Under the pieces are notes generated by a model, which was not told the DNA's origin, searched no databases, and saw nothing but the letters and a program-made list of their open reading frames with translations. This document shows positions 53,947 to 61,006 of a stretch of DNA of 64,000 nt, one piece after another; position 1 is the stretch's first letter, and each line of letters opens with the position of its first letter. Source of the stretch: Sorangium sp025924095 (GTDB lineage Bacteria; Myxococcota_A; Polyangia; Polyangiales; Polyangiaceae); contig NZ_CP150356.1 of the NCBI RefSeq assembly GCF_051521505.1, forward strand, positions 2,232,001-2,296,000, given 5' to 3'. A program made the translations under genes and the position numbers.

Positions 53947-54788
53947 CCAGCTCGTCTGAAGGGGACGGCGTCGCACCCGACGCGGAGGGCGAGGCCTCGG
54001 GCCCCGGCGACGCGGAGCGCGCGCCGCTGCCCGCCGCCGCGGCGCCTGCGCGTCCTCGCTCCAGCCCTTCTGCAGCGCTCGATGCGCCCGACGAGCTCGC
54101 CGCCCACGGGGAGCCGGTGGGCTCGGGGCCTGATCTCGAGCGGCTCCGCGCTCGGTTCGGCCGCCCGTTCGAGGCGGGCGACGTCATCTTCCGCGAGGGC
54201 GAGCCCGGGACCGAGGCGTATCTCCTGGAGGAGGGGCGGATCCGGCTCATCAAGAAGGTCCGCGGCGCCGAGCGCAGCCTGATGGTCCTGAAGCCCGGCG
54301 ACCTGTTCGGCGAGTCCGCGCTCCTCGGCGGCGCGGCGCGCTGGTCGACGGCGATCGCGCTGTCCCGCGGCGTCGCGCTCGCGCTCGATCACGGCACGCT
54401 GCAGAACCTCGTCGAGCGCAACCCGGCCGTCGCCCTGCGCATCATCAAGCAGCTCGTGGGTCGGCTCCGCGACGCGGAGGACCAGATCGAGATCATGATG
54501 CTCAACGACACGCAATCGAAGGTGGTGAACGCGCTGCTCAAGCTCGCGCAGCAGTCGCGCGCCGCGAGCGGCACCTCCTCGAACGGCGCCTCGTTCGCGA
54601 TCTCGCCGATGGAGCTGTCGACCCGCGTCGGTCTCGACGTGGATACCGTGAAGCGCGCGGTGCAGCAGCTCCGCGAGGGCCAGTACCTGCGCGTCGCCGA
54701 CGAGCGCCTCGAGATCCCCGACATCGATGCGCTGCGGCGACTGTTCAGCCTACTCGGCGTCAAGGACGAGATCCGTGGCGAACAGTGA
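53943..54788 (+). CDS. Crp/Fnr-family transcriptional regulator
   Basis: A 281-residue regulator with an Ala/Pro/Ser-rich N-terminal tail (about 1-60), a cyclic-nucleotide-binding beta-roll (FEAGDVIFREGEPGTEAYLLEEG; KPGDLFGESALLGG), a long dimer helix and a winged helix-turn-helix (MELSTRVGLDVDTVKRAVQQLREGQYL). The Arg/Ser pair of the E. coli CRP cAMP pocket is not recognisable (GESALLGGAARWSTA retains a similar phosphate-binding loop), so ligand is uncertain. Cysteines for an Fnr iron-sulfur cluster are absent. The ATG overlaps tsaB. Confidence 0.87.
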   Translation: MTSSSEGDGVAPDAEGEASGPGDAERAPLPAAAAPARPRSSPSAALDAPDELAAHGEPVGSGPDLERLRARFGRPFEAGDVIFREGEPGTEAYLLEEGRIRLIKKVRGAERSLMVLKPGDLFGESALLGGAARWSTAIALSRGVALALDHGTLQNLVERNPAVALRIIKQLVGRLRDAEDQIEIMMLNDTQSKVVNALLKLAQQSRAASGTSSNGASFAISPMELSTRVGLDVDTVKRAVQQLREGQYLRVADERLEIPDIDALRRLFSLLGVKDEIRGEQ

Positions 54789-54892
54789 CGGCCAGGAATG
54801 GCCTGCTCCGTCATCCTAAGTCGACCTGACATCTGCTGGAAGCGGAATCGCGATCACGAGGACGCGCCGCGTCTTCAGGGCAGATTCGCGGG

Positions 54893-54921
54893 TTGACGTG
54901 ACCAGCGGCCTGGTTTACTCA
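54893..54921 (+). promoter_or_regulatory. Candidate promoter of the TPR lipoprotein gene
   Basis: TTGACG (54893-54898), a 17-base spacer and TACTCA (54916-54921). The gap from the preceding gene is 216 bases; this is the best promoter-like pair in it. Confidence 0.4.
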
Positions 54922-55022
54922 GGGGTCCCCGCAGGGCAGTCGACCTCCCGCCCTGACGTGTTGCCGCGCTGCGGCGTTGCTCAGCAGCGGATTCAAGATC
55001 GCACATGACATCGCAGCGACAC

Positions 55023-55880
55023 ATGACAGCAGCGACCCGCGCGGGGTGCATCCGCGGCGCGGCTGTCATCTCGTCGCTCTGCTCTCTGTTGTCGGTTGCG
55101 CCGGTTGCGCCGGTTGCGTCGTTCACGCTTGCGGCGTGCGGCGGTGCGCAGCCTGCGGCGCAGGCGGACGAGACGCGGTCGATCGCGGAGTATGATCTCG
55201 CGCGCGATGCGTTCCAGCACGGCCGCCTGCGCGAGGCGCTCGCGCACATCGAGCAGGCGCTCGCGCTCGACGAGGACAACGCGGAGGCGGCCTATCTGGG
55301 CGCCCTGCTCCTGCTCGGCTTCTGCGCGGGCGACGCTCAGTCGAGCGACTGCCGCTTCGACAGCGCCGAGAAGATGGCGCGGCGGGCCCTCGAGGCGAAC
55401 CCCGAGATGCGGGACGCGAAGAACGCGCTGGGGGTCATCCTCGTGCACCAGCGGCGCTACGACGAGGCGATCACGGTGCTCAAGCCGCTCACCGAGGACA
55501 TCCTGTACGCCTCGCCGGAGAAATCGTGGGGCAACCTGGGCTGGGCGTACCTGCTCAAGGGCAGCAATGACGAGGCGATCGACGCGCTACGCCGCGCCGT
55601 CGCGGCGCAGCCGCTCTTCTGCGTTGGGCAGTACCGGCTCGGCCTCGCCTATGAGAAGCGGGGCGAGCTCGATCTGGCGCGCGAAGCGTTCACCAGGGCG
55701 GTCGAGACCGACCAGCCGGAGTGCCGGCGGCTGCAGGACGCGTTTGACGCGCGCGCCCGTATCGCTGAGAAGAGGGGGCTTGTGGACGACGCGCGCGCCG
55801 ATCTCGAGCGGTGCCGCGAGATCGATGAGAGGACGGCGGTAGGGCAGCGCTGCGCTGCACAGTTACAGACGTTGCAATAG
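55023..55880 (+). CDS. TPR lipoprotein, PilF/Tgl-like (type IV pilus secretin pilotin candidate)
   Basis: About 285 residues from the ATG at 55023 (or 55005, six codons earlier). The signal peptide ends at a lipobox (LAACGG). The mature part is a chain of about five or six TPR units (YDLARDAFQHGRLREALAHI, AKNALGVILVHQRRYDEAI, GNLGWAYLLKGSNDEAID, GQYRLGLAYEKRGELDLARE). Cysteines (FCAG, SDC, PECR) are unusual for PilF. It is followed by a RodZ-like gene, the same order as the pilF-rodZ pair of gammaproteobacteria, which supports a Tgl/PilF role in assembling the pilus secretin. No pil genes are otherwise nearby. Confidence 0.72.
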   Translation: MTAATRAGCIRGAAVISSLCSLLSVAPVAPVASFTLAACGGAQPAAQADETRSIAEYDLARDAFQHGRLREALAHIEQALALDEDNAEAAYLGALLLLGFCAGDAQSSDCRFDSAEKMARRALEANPEMRDAKNALGVILVHQRRYDEAITVLKPLTEDILYASPEKSWGNLGWAYLLKGSNDEAIDALRRAVAAQPLFCVGQYRLGLAYEKRGELDLAREAFTRAVETDQPECRRLQDAFDARARIAEKRGLVDDARADLERCREIDERTAVGQRCAAQLQTLQ

Positions 55881-55988
55881 GCCCTCGGCGCCGCTCTCTC
55901 CGAGAAGGATGTCGGGGCGCGATGAGGGGTTGAGCAACGGTTCTCGGGGTGAGTAGAGTGACGACCGAATGACGATGGGTGGAATGGG

Positions 55989-56423
55989 ATGGAGTCGATC
56001 GGACGCTACCTGAGACGCACGCGTGAGGCCCGAGCCATGAGCGTGGAGGAGGTCGCCCGCGCCACGCGCATCCCCGTGATCTCCATCGAACGGATCGAGG
56101 CAGATCACTTCGATGACCTGCCTGGCGAGGTGTTCGTTCGCGGGTTCCTGAAGGCGTATGCCCGCGCCGTCTCGCTCCCGATGGAGGAGGTGCTGGCCCG
56201 GTACACGGCGAGCCGCCGGATCGCGCTTGTGACGCCGCTGCCGATCGCAGCGCCCGCGCGCCGCACCCAGAGCAGGCGGTTCGGGGTCGCGATCGCGTTC
56301 GTGTTGCTGCTCATCCTGTTCACGCTGGCGCTCAGCATCGTGCTTCGACCCCGCGGCCATGACATGCCGCCGGAGCTGTCGGAGGGCACCCTCTCGCGGG
56401 CTCGTAACGCCCTCTCGACCTGA
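55989..56423 (+). CDS. RodZ-like helix-turn-helix membrane protein
   Basis: A 144-residue protein with an N-terminal Cro/RodZ-type helix-turn-helix (GRYLRRTREARAMSVEEVA, TRIPVISIERIEADHFDDLP, EVFVRGFLKAYARAVSL), a basic linker, a single membrane helix (about 96-117) and a short periplasmic tail. RodZ links the MreB cytoskeleton to the elongation machinery. Here the large periplasmic domain of E. coli RodZ is missing, so it is a short form. It follows the TPR lipoprotein by 108 bases on the same strand. Confidence 0.8.
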   Translation: MESIGRYLRRTREARAMSVEEVARATRIPVISIERIEADHFDDLPGEVFVRGFLKAYARAVSLPMEEVLARYTASRRIALVTPLPIAAPARRTQSRRFGVAIAFVLLLILFTLALSIVLRPRGHDMPPELSEGTLSRARNALST

Positions 56424-56492
56424 GGGCCAAATTTTCGCCGCGCGCTCGCCGCGGCTCGCGCTGCAACCCGCTGTCCCCGTCCATCACCTGCC

Positions 56493-57212
56493 ATGCCCCG
56501 ATCCGTTCGCCCGCGGACGGAGCGGCTCCGTACCGAGGCGCTCCTGGTCCGGCGTGTCCCCTTCGGTGAAGCCGATCTCCTGGTCGGGCTCTTCACCGAG
56601 CAGGGCGGGCTCCTCTCTGCCACCGCGCGCGGCGCGCGCCGCTCGACGAAGCGCTTCCCGGCGCTCGAGCCGATGCACCTGCTCCGCGTGACCCTGGAGA
56701 TCCGCCCCGGCGCCGAGCTGGCGCAGCTCACCGAGGCCGGGATCGAGCGCCCGCGCCTGCGGCTCGCGGGGGATCTCGGGCGCCTCGAGGTGGCCGGGCG
56801 GGCGCTGCGCTGGGTGCGCGAGATCGCGCCGCCGCACACCGCCGAGCGCGCGGCGTGGCACGAGCTGAACCAGCTCCTCGACCGCCTCGACGAGGTGTCC
56901 CCGGCGCCTCCGCAGGCGCTGCTGGCGGAGACCGGCCTGCGCCTGCTGACCGCCTTCGGCTGGGGTCTCGAGCTCGCGCAGTGCGTCCGGTGCGGGCGCG
57001 CTTGCGACGCGACGCAGTCCGCCCGGGTCGACCCGGCGCGCGGCGGCCTCGTGTGCCGGGCGTGCGGCGGCGGCCCTCTCTTGCTGCGCCCGGAGCCGCG
57101 GGAGCGCCTGCTCGCGGCGATGCTCGGCGGTACCCCGATCCCGGACGAGGACGTCCCGATCGCGCTCGATCTGGTGGAGGGCGCGCTCACCGCGCACGCG
57201 AGCGGCGGCTAG
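56493..57212 (+). CDS. recO: DNA repair protein RecO
   Basis: Recombination mediator that helps RecA load onto SSB-coated DNA. 239 residues: an N-terminal OB fold (TEALLVRRVPFGEADLLVGLFTEQGGLLSATARGARR), a helical domain, and a zinc finger (CVRCGRAC ... GLVCRACGGG) that many but not all RecO proteins have. The size is typical. The stop is 4 bases before the 3' end of the convergent metallophosphoesterase gene. Confidence 0.92.
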   Translation: MPRSVRPRTERLRTEALLVRRVPFGEADLLVGLFTEQGGLLSATARGARRSTKRFPALEPMHLLRVTLEIRPGAELAQLTEAGIERPRLRLAGDLGRLEVAGRALRWVREIAPPHTAERAAWHELNQLLDRLDEVSPAPPQALLAETGLRLLTAFGWGLELAQCVRCGRACDATQSARVDPARGGLVCRACGGGPLLLRPEPRERLLAAMLGGTPIPDEDVPIALDLVEGALTAHASGG

Positions 57213-57216
57213 GGCC

Positions 57217-58389
57217 TCAGGCCACGGCTTTCCAGAAGCGGCTCACCGCGCGCGGCGCGTCCGGAGGCCCCTCGATCTCGACGTACGGCCTGCCGGGCGC
57301 GGTGCGCGGGAACGAGAAGCTGCCGGTGTTCGCGTACCCGTCGCCGAGCGCTTCGCGGTGCGTGTGACCGAAGACGACAAGCTTCGCGCCGGTCGTCCTC
57401 GCCACGTGGCCGGCGCTCTCGGCCAGCCGCTCCGCGACCGTGCCGGCGTAGCGGTTGTGTCCGTTCGCCCAGCTCACGCCCATCAGCAGCGCGCCCAGCC
57501 CGAGCGCCGCGGCGCCGGTCTCCCGCGCGCGCAGCCCGAGCGCCGCGAGCCCGGCGCCCATCGACAGCGTCGCGATCACGCGATCGAAGTACAGCCGCGT
57601 GAACGTGCTCGCCGCGCTCTCGAGCGTCGGCGTCGCCGCGAGCCCGAGGAGCTCGTCGGCCATCGCGCGCGGCACCCCGAGCTCGTGCGCGAAGCGCTCG
57701 ACGACCGCGGCCCCCACCGTCGCTTCGCCTCGCGCGCGGTAGAGCGGCCCGCTCTTCAACATCGCGCCGATCGCCGCGTGGAAGTAGCGGTAGATGACGT
57801 GGGGCGCGCGGGGGCCGTACCAGGTGAACGCCGAGACGAACAGGCTGAGCGGCGTCTGGTCGTTCGCCTGCAGGTAGCGGTGCGCTCCGGTCGGCGCGAT
57901 GAACTCCTCGACGAAGTGAACGCCGAGGCTGCGCTCGCCGACCACGAGCGGGTGAGCCGGGGCGTTATCCGGATCGTACAGGTGCCCGTGCTCGATATGG
58001 ATCGCCCCCTCGCGAAAGAACCAGGGCGTCGTCCGGATCCGCGACCGGGCCTCGCCGGTCGCCTCGAGCGCCTCCGCCAGCGCCTGCGGAAAGTCGGGCG
58101 CTCCGACCTCGGCGTCGTGGTTGCCGCCCGCGAGCCAGAGCTCGCCGCCCCGGTCGAGGTGCTCGGCGAGCGCCGCCCGCGCGGTCGGGTGCGCGAAGAG
58201 CGCCTCGCGCAGCGCGCGCGGCCGCGGCATCCAGGGCGACTCGGAGGAGAGATCGAACAGATCGCCCGCGATCACGATGCGGGCTCCCGGATGGGCCGCC
58301 ACGAACCGGGCGAGATCGGCGGTCACGTCGCCCGGCGTCTGGCGCACGAGATGGAGATCTGCGAGCACGACCGTGCGGCGCTGCGTCAT
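57217..58389 (-). CDS. Calcineurin-type metallophosphoesterase
   Basis: A 390-residue phosphoesterase with the five metal motifs in order: DLHL at the N-terminus (VVLADLHLVRQT), GDLFD, GNHDAE, and late GHTHRE; HIEHGHLYDPD lies between and probably caps the active site. Two hydrophobic segments sit near residues 265-300 (GAGLAALGLRARETGAAALG), so it may be membrane-associated. It might act on nucleotides or lipid phosphates such as UDP-diacylglucosamine (LpxH-like); the sequence does not settle it. Confidence 0.85.
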   Translation of the reverse strand: MTQRRTVVLADLHLVRQTPGDVTADLARFVAAHPGARIVIAGDLFDLSSESPWMPRPRALREALFAHPTARAALAEHLDRGGELWLAGGNHDAEVGAPDFPQALAEALEATGEARSRIRTTPWFFREGAIHIEHGHLYDPDNAPAHPLVVGERSLGVHFVEEFIAPTGAHRYLQANDQTPLSLFVSAFTWYGPRAPHVIYRYFHAAIGAMLKSGPLYRARGEATVGAAVVERFAHELGVPRAMADELLGLAATPTLESAASTFTRLYFDRVIATLSMGAGLAALGLRARETGAAALGLGALLMGVSWANGHNRYAGTVAERLAESAGHVARTTGAKLVVFGHTHREALGDGYANTGSFSFPRTAPGRPYVEIEGPPDAPRAVSRFWKAVA

Positions 58390-58558
58390 GATCCTTCCTA
58401 TTCACCACGTCCGTCCGGACGCTGCAACTGGCCGCCCGTCGCGCGATCTCGCCAGGACGGAGGACCGCAACCCGACGAGCTCGGCCCTCCACGCCGCCGT
58501 CGCGGGCACGGCCCTCGTGGGCTCGACGCCCCCACCGCCGCGTCCCATGCAAGCAGGC

Positions 58559-58978
58559 ATGGAAGGTTCGGCGCGGACGCGACCTTGGGCCCAGCGGGGG
58601 AGCGATGGACTGCTCGCGGAGATCACCCGCGCGCTGAAGGGCCAGGACATCGAGGCCCTCTCCAAGCTCTACGCCGAGGGCGCGGTGATCGAGGAGGTGA
58701 GCAGCCGACATCCCCCGGCCCACCCCAACGTCACTACCGGGAGGCAGGCGATCCTGGAGCGGCTCAAGAACGAGCTCTTCCGCGATCCTGTTTCGGGCTG
58801 GGAGCGCCAGCTCGACGCGACGGAGATCCTGGACGGCATCGAGACCGACGACGGGCTGGCGTTCATGGAGGTGCGGGTCTACGCCGCGGGCGATCGGGTC
58901 TTCGCGCAGCACCTCGCCCGCAAGGAGAACGGGCTCATCGGCCACGATCGCGTCGTCGTCGTCTGGGACGCGGAGTGA
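58559..58978 (+). CDS. NTF2-like (SnoaL-type) protein
   Basis: About 139 residues from the ATG at 58559 (58547 and 58388 are alternatives). The domain fits the small alpha+beta barrel seen in SnoaL/ketosteroid-isomerase proteins: LLAEITRALKGQDIEALSKLYAEGAVIEEV at the N-terminus and a hydrophobic sheet with GIETDDGLAFMEVRVYAAG at the end. No catalytic residues can be assigned. The upstream part of the frame overlaps the start of the divergent phosphoesterase gene and is probably untranslated. Confidence 0.65.
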   Translation: MEGSARTRPWAQRGSDGLLAEITRALKGQDIEALSKLYAEGAVIEEVSSRHPPAHPNVTTGRQAILERLKNELFRDPVSGWERQLDATEILDGIETDDGLAFMEVRVYAAGDRVFAQHLARKENGLIGHDRVVVVWDAE

Positions 58979-59061
58979 GCCGCTGCCAGGGACCGGCGAC
59001 GTCGCCGCCGCGCGCCGACGACGTTGGCGTTGCTCGCTCGGAGGCGATGTAGAGTGCCGCC

Positions 59062-59964
59062 GTGACCACCGCCGTCCTCCTCAGCTGCCACGGCACCGTC
59101 GAGCGGCTCGACGATCTGCCCGCGTTCCTCTCCAACATCCGCCGCGGCCGGCCGGCCCCGCCGGAGCTTACCGCGGAGGTGCGGCGCCGCTTCGAGACGA
59201 TCGGCGGCTCGCCGCTGCTGCGCATCACGCAGGCCCAGGCGGACGCGCTCGCCGCGCGGCTCGGTCTCCCGGTGGTGATCGCGGGGCGTCTCTGGCACCC
59301 GTATCCCGAGGAGGTGCTCGGATCGCTCCACGGAAGCGGCGTGCGGCGCGTCATCTCGCTGCCGCTCGCGCCGCAGTCCGTCGACGTCTACCACGCCGTG
59401 GTCCGCGACGCGGCCGCCAGGCTCGGCGGCATGGAGGTCCGGTGCGTGCCCGCGTGGGGGCTCGATCCGGCGCTGATCGACGCCTTCGTCGAGGTGATCG
59501 ACGAGGCGCTCGCGCGCTTCCCCGAGGAGAGCCGGGCGAAGGTGGCGGTGATCCTCTCGGCCCACAGCCTGCCGCAGCGGATCCTCGACGCGGGCGATCC
59601 GTACGAGCGCCAGTTCCGCGCGATGGCCGCCGAGGTGGAGCGCCGCGTCGCCTCCCGGGGCAACCCGGTGCTCGTCGCCTTCCAGAGCCAGGGCATGACC
59701 GGCGACGCCTGGCTCGGCCCGGATCTCCGGTCGACGTTCGAGGCGCTCGCCGCGCGCGGCGCGCGCGAGGCGCTCATCGCGCCGATCGGCTTCGTCGCGG
59801 ATCACGTCGAGACCCTCTACGATCTCGACGTGGAGGCGCACGTCGTCGCGCGGGACGCAGGCCTCGCTCGCCTGGAGCGGGCGCCGGCCGTGAACGCGCG
59901 GCCGCGCTTCATCGACGCCCTGGAGGCGCTCGTCCGGCGCGAGCTCGGGACGGCCGCGCCGTAG
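59062..59964 (+). CDS. hemH: Ferrochelatase
   Basis: Inserts Fe(II) into protoporphyrin (or coproporphyrin) in the last stage of haem synthesis. 300 residues from the GTG at 59062. The family motifs are present: VLLSCHGTVERL at the start (in place of the usual LLxxG), ILSAHSLP with the active-site His, VAFQSQGMTGDAWLGPD and APIGFVADHVETLYDLDVEA with the metal-site Glu. The C-terminal iron-sulfur extension of some ferrochelatases is absent. Other haem genes are not adjacent. Confidence 0.93.
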   Translation: MTTAVLLSCHGTVERLDDLPAFLSNIRRGRPAPPELTAEVRRRFETIGGSPLLRITQAQADALAARLGLPVVIAGRLWHPYPEEVLGSLHGSGVRRVISLPLAPQSVDVYHAVVRDAAARLGGMEVRCVPAWGLDPALIDAFVEVIDEALARFPEESRAKVAVILSAHSLPQRILDAGDPYERQFRAMAAEVERRVASRGNPVLVAFQSQGMTGDAWLGPDLRSTFEALAARGAREALIAPIGFVADHVETLYDLDVEAHVVARDAGLARLERAPAVNARPRFIDALEALVRRELGTAAP

Positions 59965-59980
59965 GCGGGCCTGCGCCGGC

Positions 59981-60796
59981 TCAGCGGCCTGCGCCTCTGC
60001 TCCTGCGCGGGAGCCTCGCGATGGCCGCGTTGAGCAGCCCGGGGGCGTGCCTCGCGAGGGACACCCCGAGCTTCGCGTGGCCGGTGACGATCGCCTCGGC
60101 GCGGCGCGCGACGATGGCGTCCATGATCTGCCGTGCCGCCGCCTCCGTCGGCATGACGAGCCAGCGCGGCACCGGCTCCGGGGCGCCGTCGCGGAGCTTG
60201 CCCGCGTTGTCGATACGACGGATCTCGCTCTCGACGAACCCCGGCGCGATGTGCGTGACCGCCACGCCCTCGGCGTGGAGCTCGCCGCGCAGCGTCTCGG
60301 CGAGGGCGCGCACCGCGAACTTGCTCATGGTGTAGGCGCCCATCGTGGGGAACGCGACGTAGCCGCTCGCGCTGCCGATGAGCGCGACGCCGCCGCGCGA
60401 TCGCTTGAGCTCCGGCAGCGCGGCCTTCACGGTGCGCAGCGCGCCGAAGACGTTCGTCTCGAGCTGCCGCCGGAAGTCGTCGAGCGAGAGATCCTCGACG
60501 CGGCCCGTCACGCCGAACCCGGCGTTCGCGATGGCGATGTCGAGGCGCCCGAACGCCACGCGCGCCTGCTCGACGGCGCGCTCCACGTCGCCGTCGCGCG
60601 TGACGTCGCACTGGGCCGCGATCGCCTCGCCGCCGGACGCCCGGACCTCGCTCGCGAGCGCCTCGAGCCGCTCGGTCCGCCGCGCCGCGAGGACGACCCG
60701 GCCGCCGCGCCGGACGACCTCCCGCGCGAGCGCCTCGCCGATGCCCGACGACGCGCCCGTGATCAGAACGACCTGCCCTGCGAGCCTGCTTGCCAT
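59981..60796 (-). CDS. SDR family oxidoreductase
   Basis: A 271-residue short-chain dehydrogenase from the ATG at 60796 (an earlier ATG at 60859 would give a tail that does not resemble the family). Cofactor loop TGASSGIGEAL, ARRTERLEAL, NAGFGVTGRVE, catalytic Ser (ALIGSASGY) and YTMSKFAVRAL are present. The C-terminal GHAKLGVSLARHAPGLLN is typical of the DltE/YbbO-type branch, often lipid- or steroid-related. It is convergent with hemH and divergent from the TPR-peptidase. Confidence 0.87.
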   Translation of the reverse strand: MASRLAGQVVLITGASSGIGEALAREVVRRGGRVVLAARRTERLEALASEVRASGGEAIAAQCDVTRDGDVERAVEQARVAFGRLDIAIANAGFGVTGRVEDLSLDDFRRQLETNVFGALRTVKAALPELKRSRGGVALIGSASGYVAFPTMGAYTMSKFAVRALAETLRGELHAEGVAVTHIAPGFVESEIRRIDNAGKLRDGAPEPVPRWLVMPTEAAARQIMDAIVARRAEAIVTGHAKLGVSLARHAPGLLNAAIARLPRRSRGAGR

Positions 60797-61006
60797 GGTT
60801 CCCCGCATACCACGATCGCGCGGGAGCGAGCCCTGGCGCGCCTCCGGCCGCTCGCTCATGCTCGGCCCTCCTCCTCTCGGCTAGGATGGCCTTGCCCGGC
60901 TCGACCGGGCGCCGCCTCTCCAGCAGCCAGCTCCGAGTGGACCCGCGCGGTGACGTGCGGGTTCCTACGACTGCGAACGATGGCGCACGGTTGTGCACGG
61001 GGTCCC

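Noticed and set aside
60047..61006. 320 extra N-terminal residues of the TPR-peptidase
   Set aside because: This stretch is antisense to the SDR gene and low-complexity; a proper signal peptide begins at 61007.
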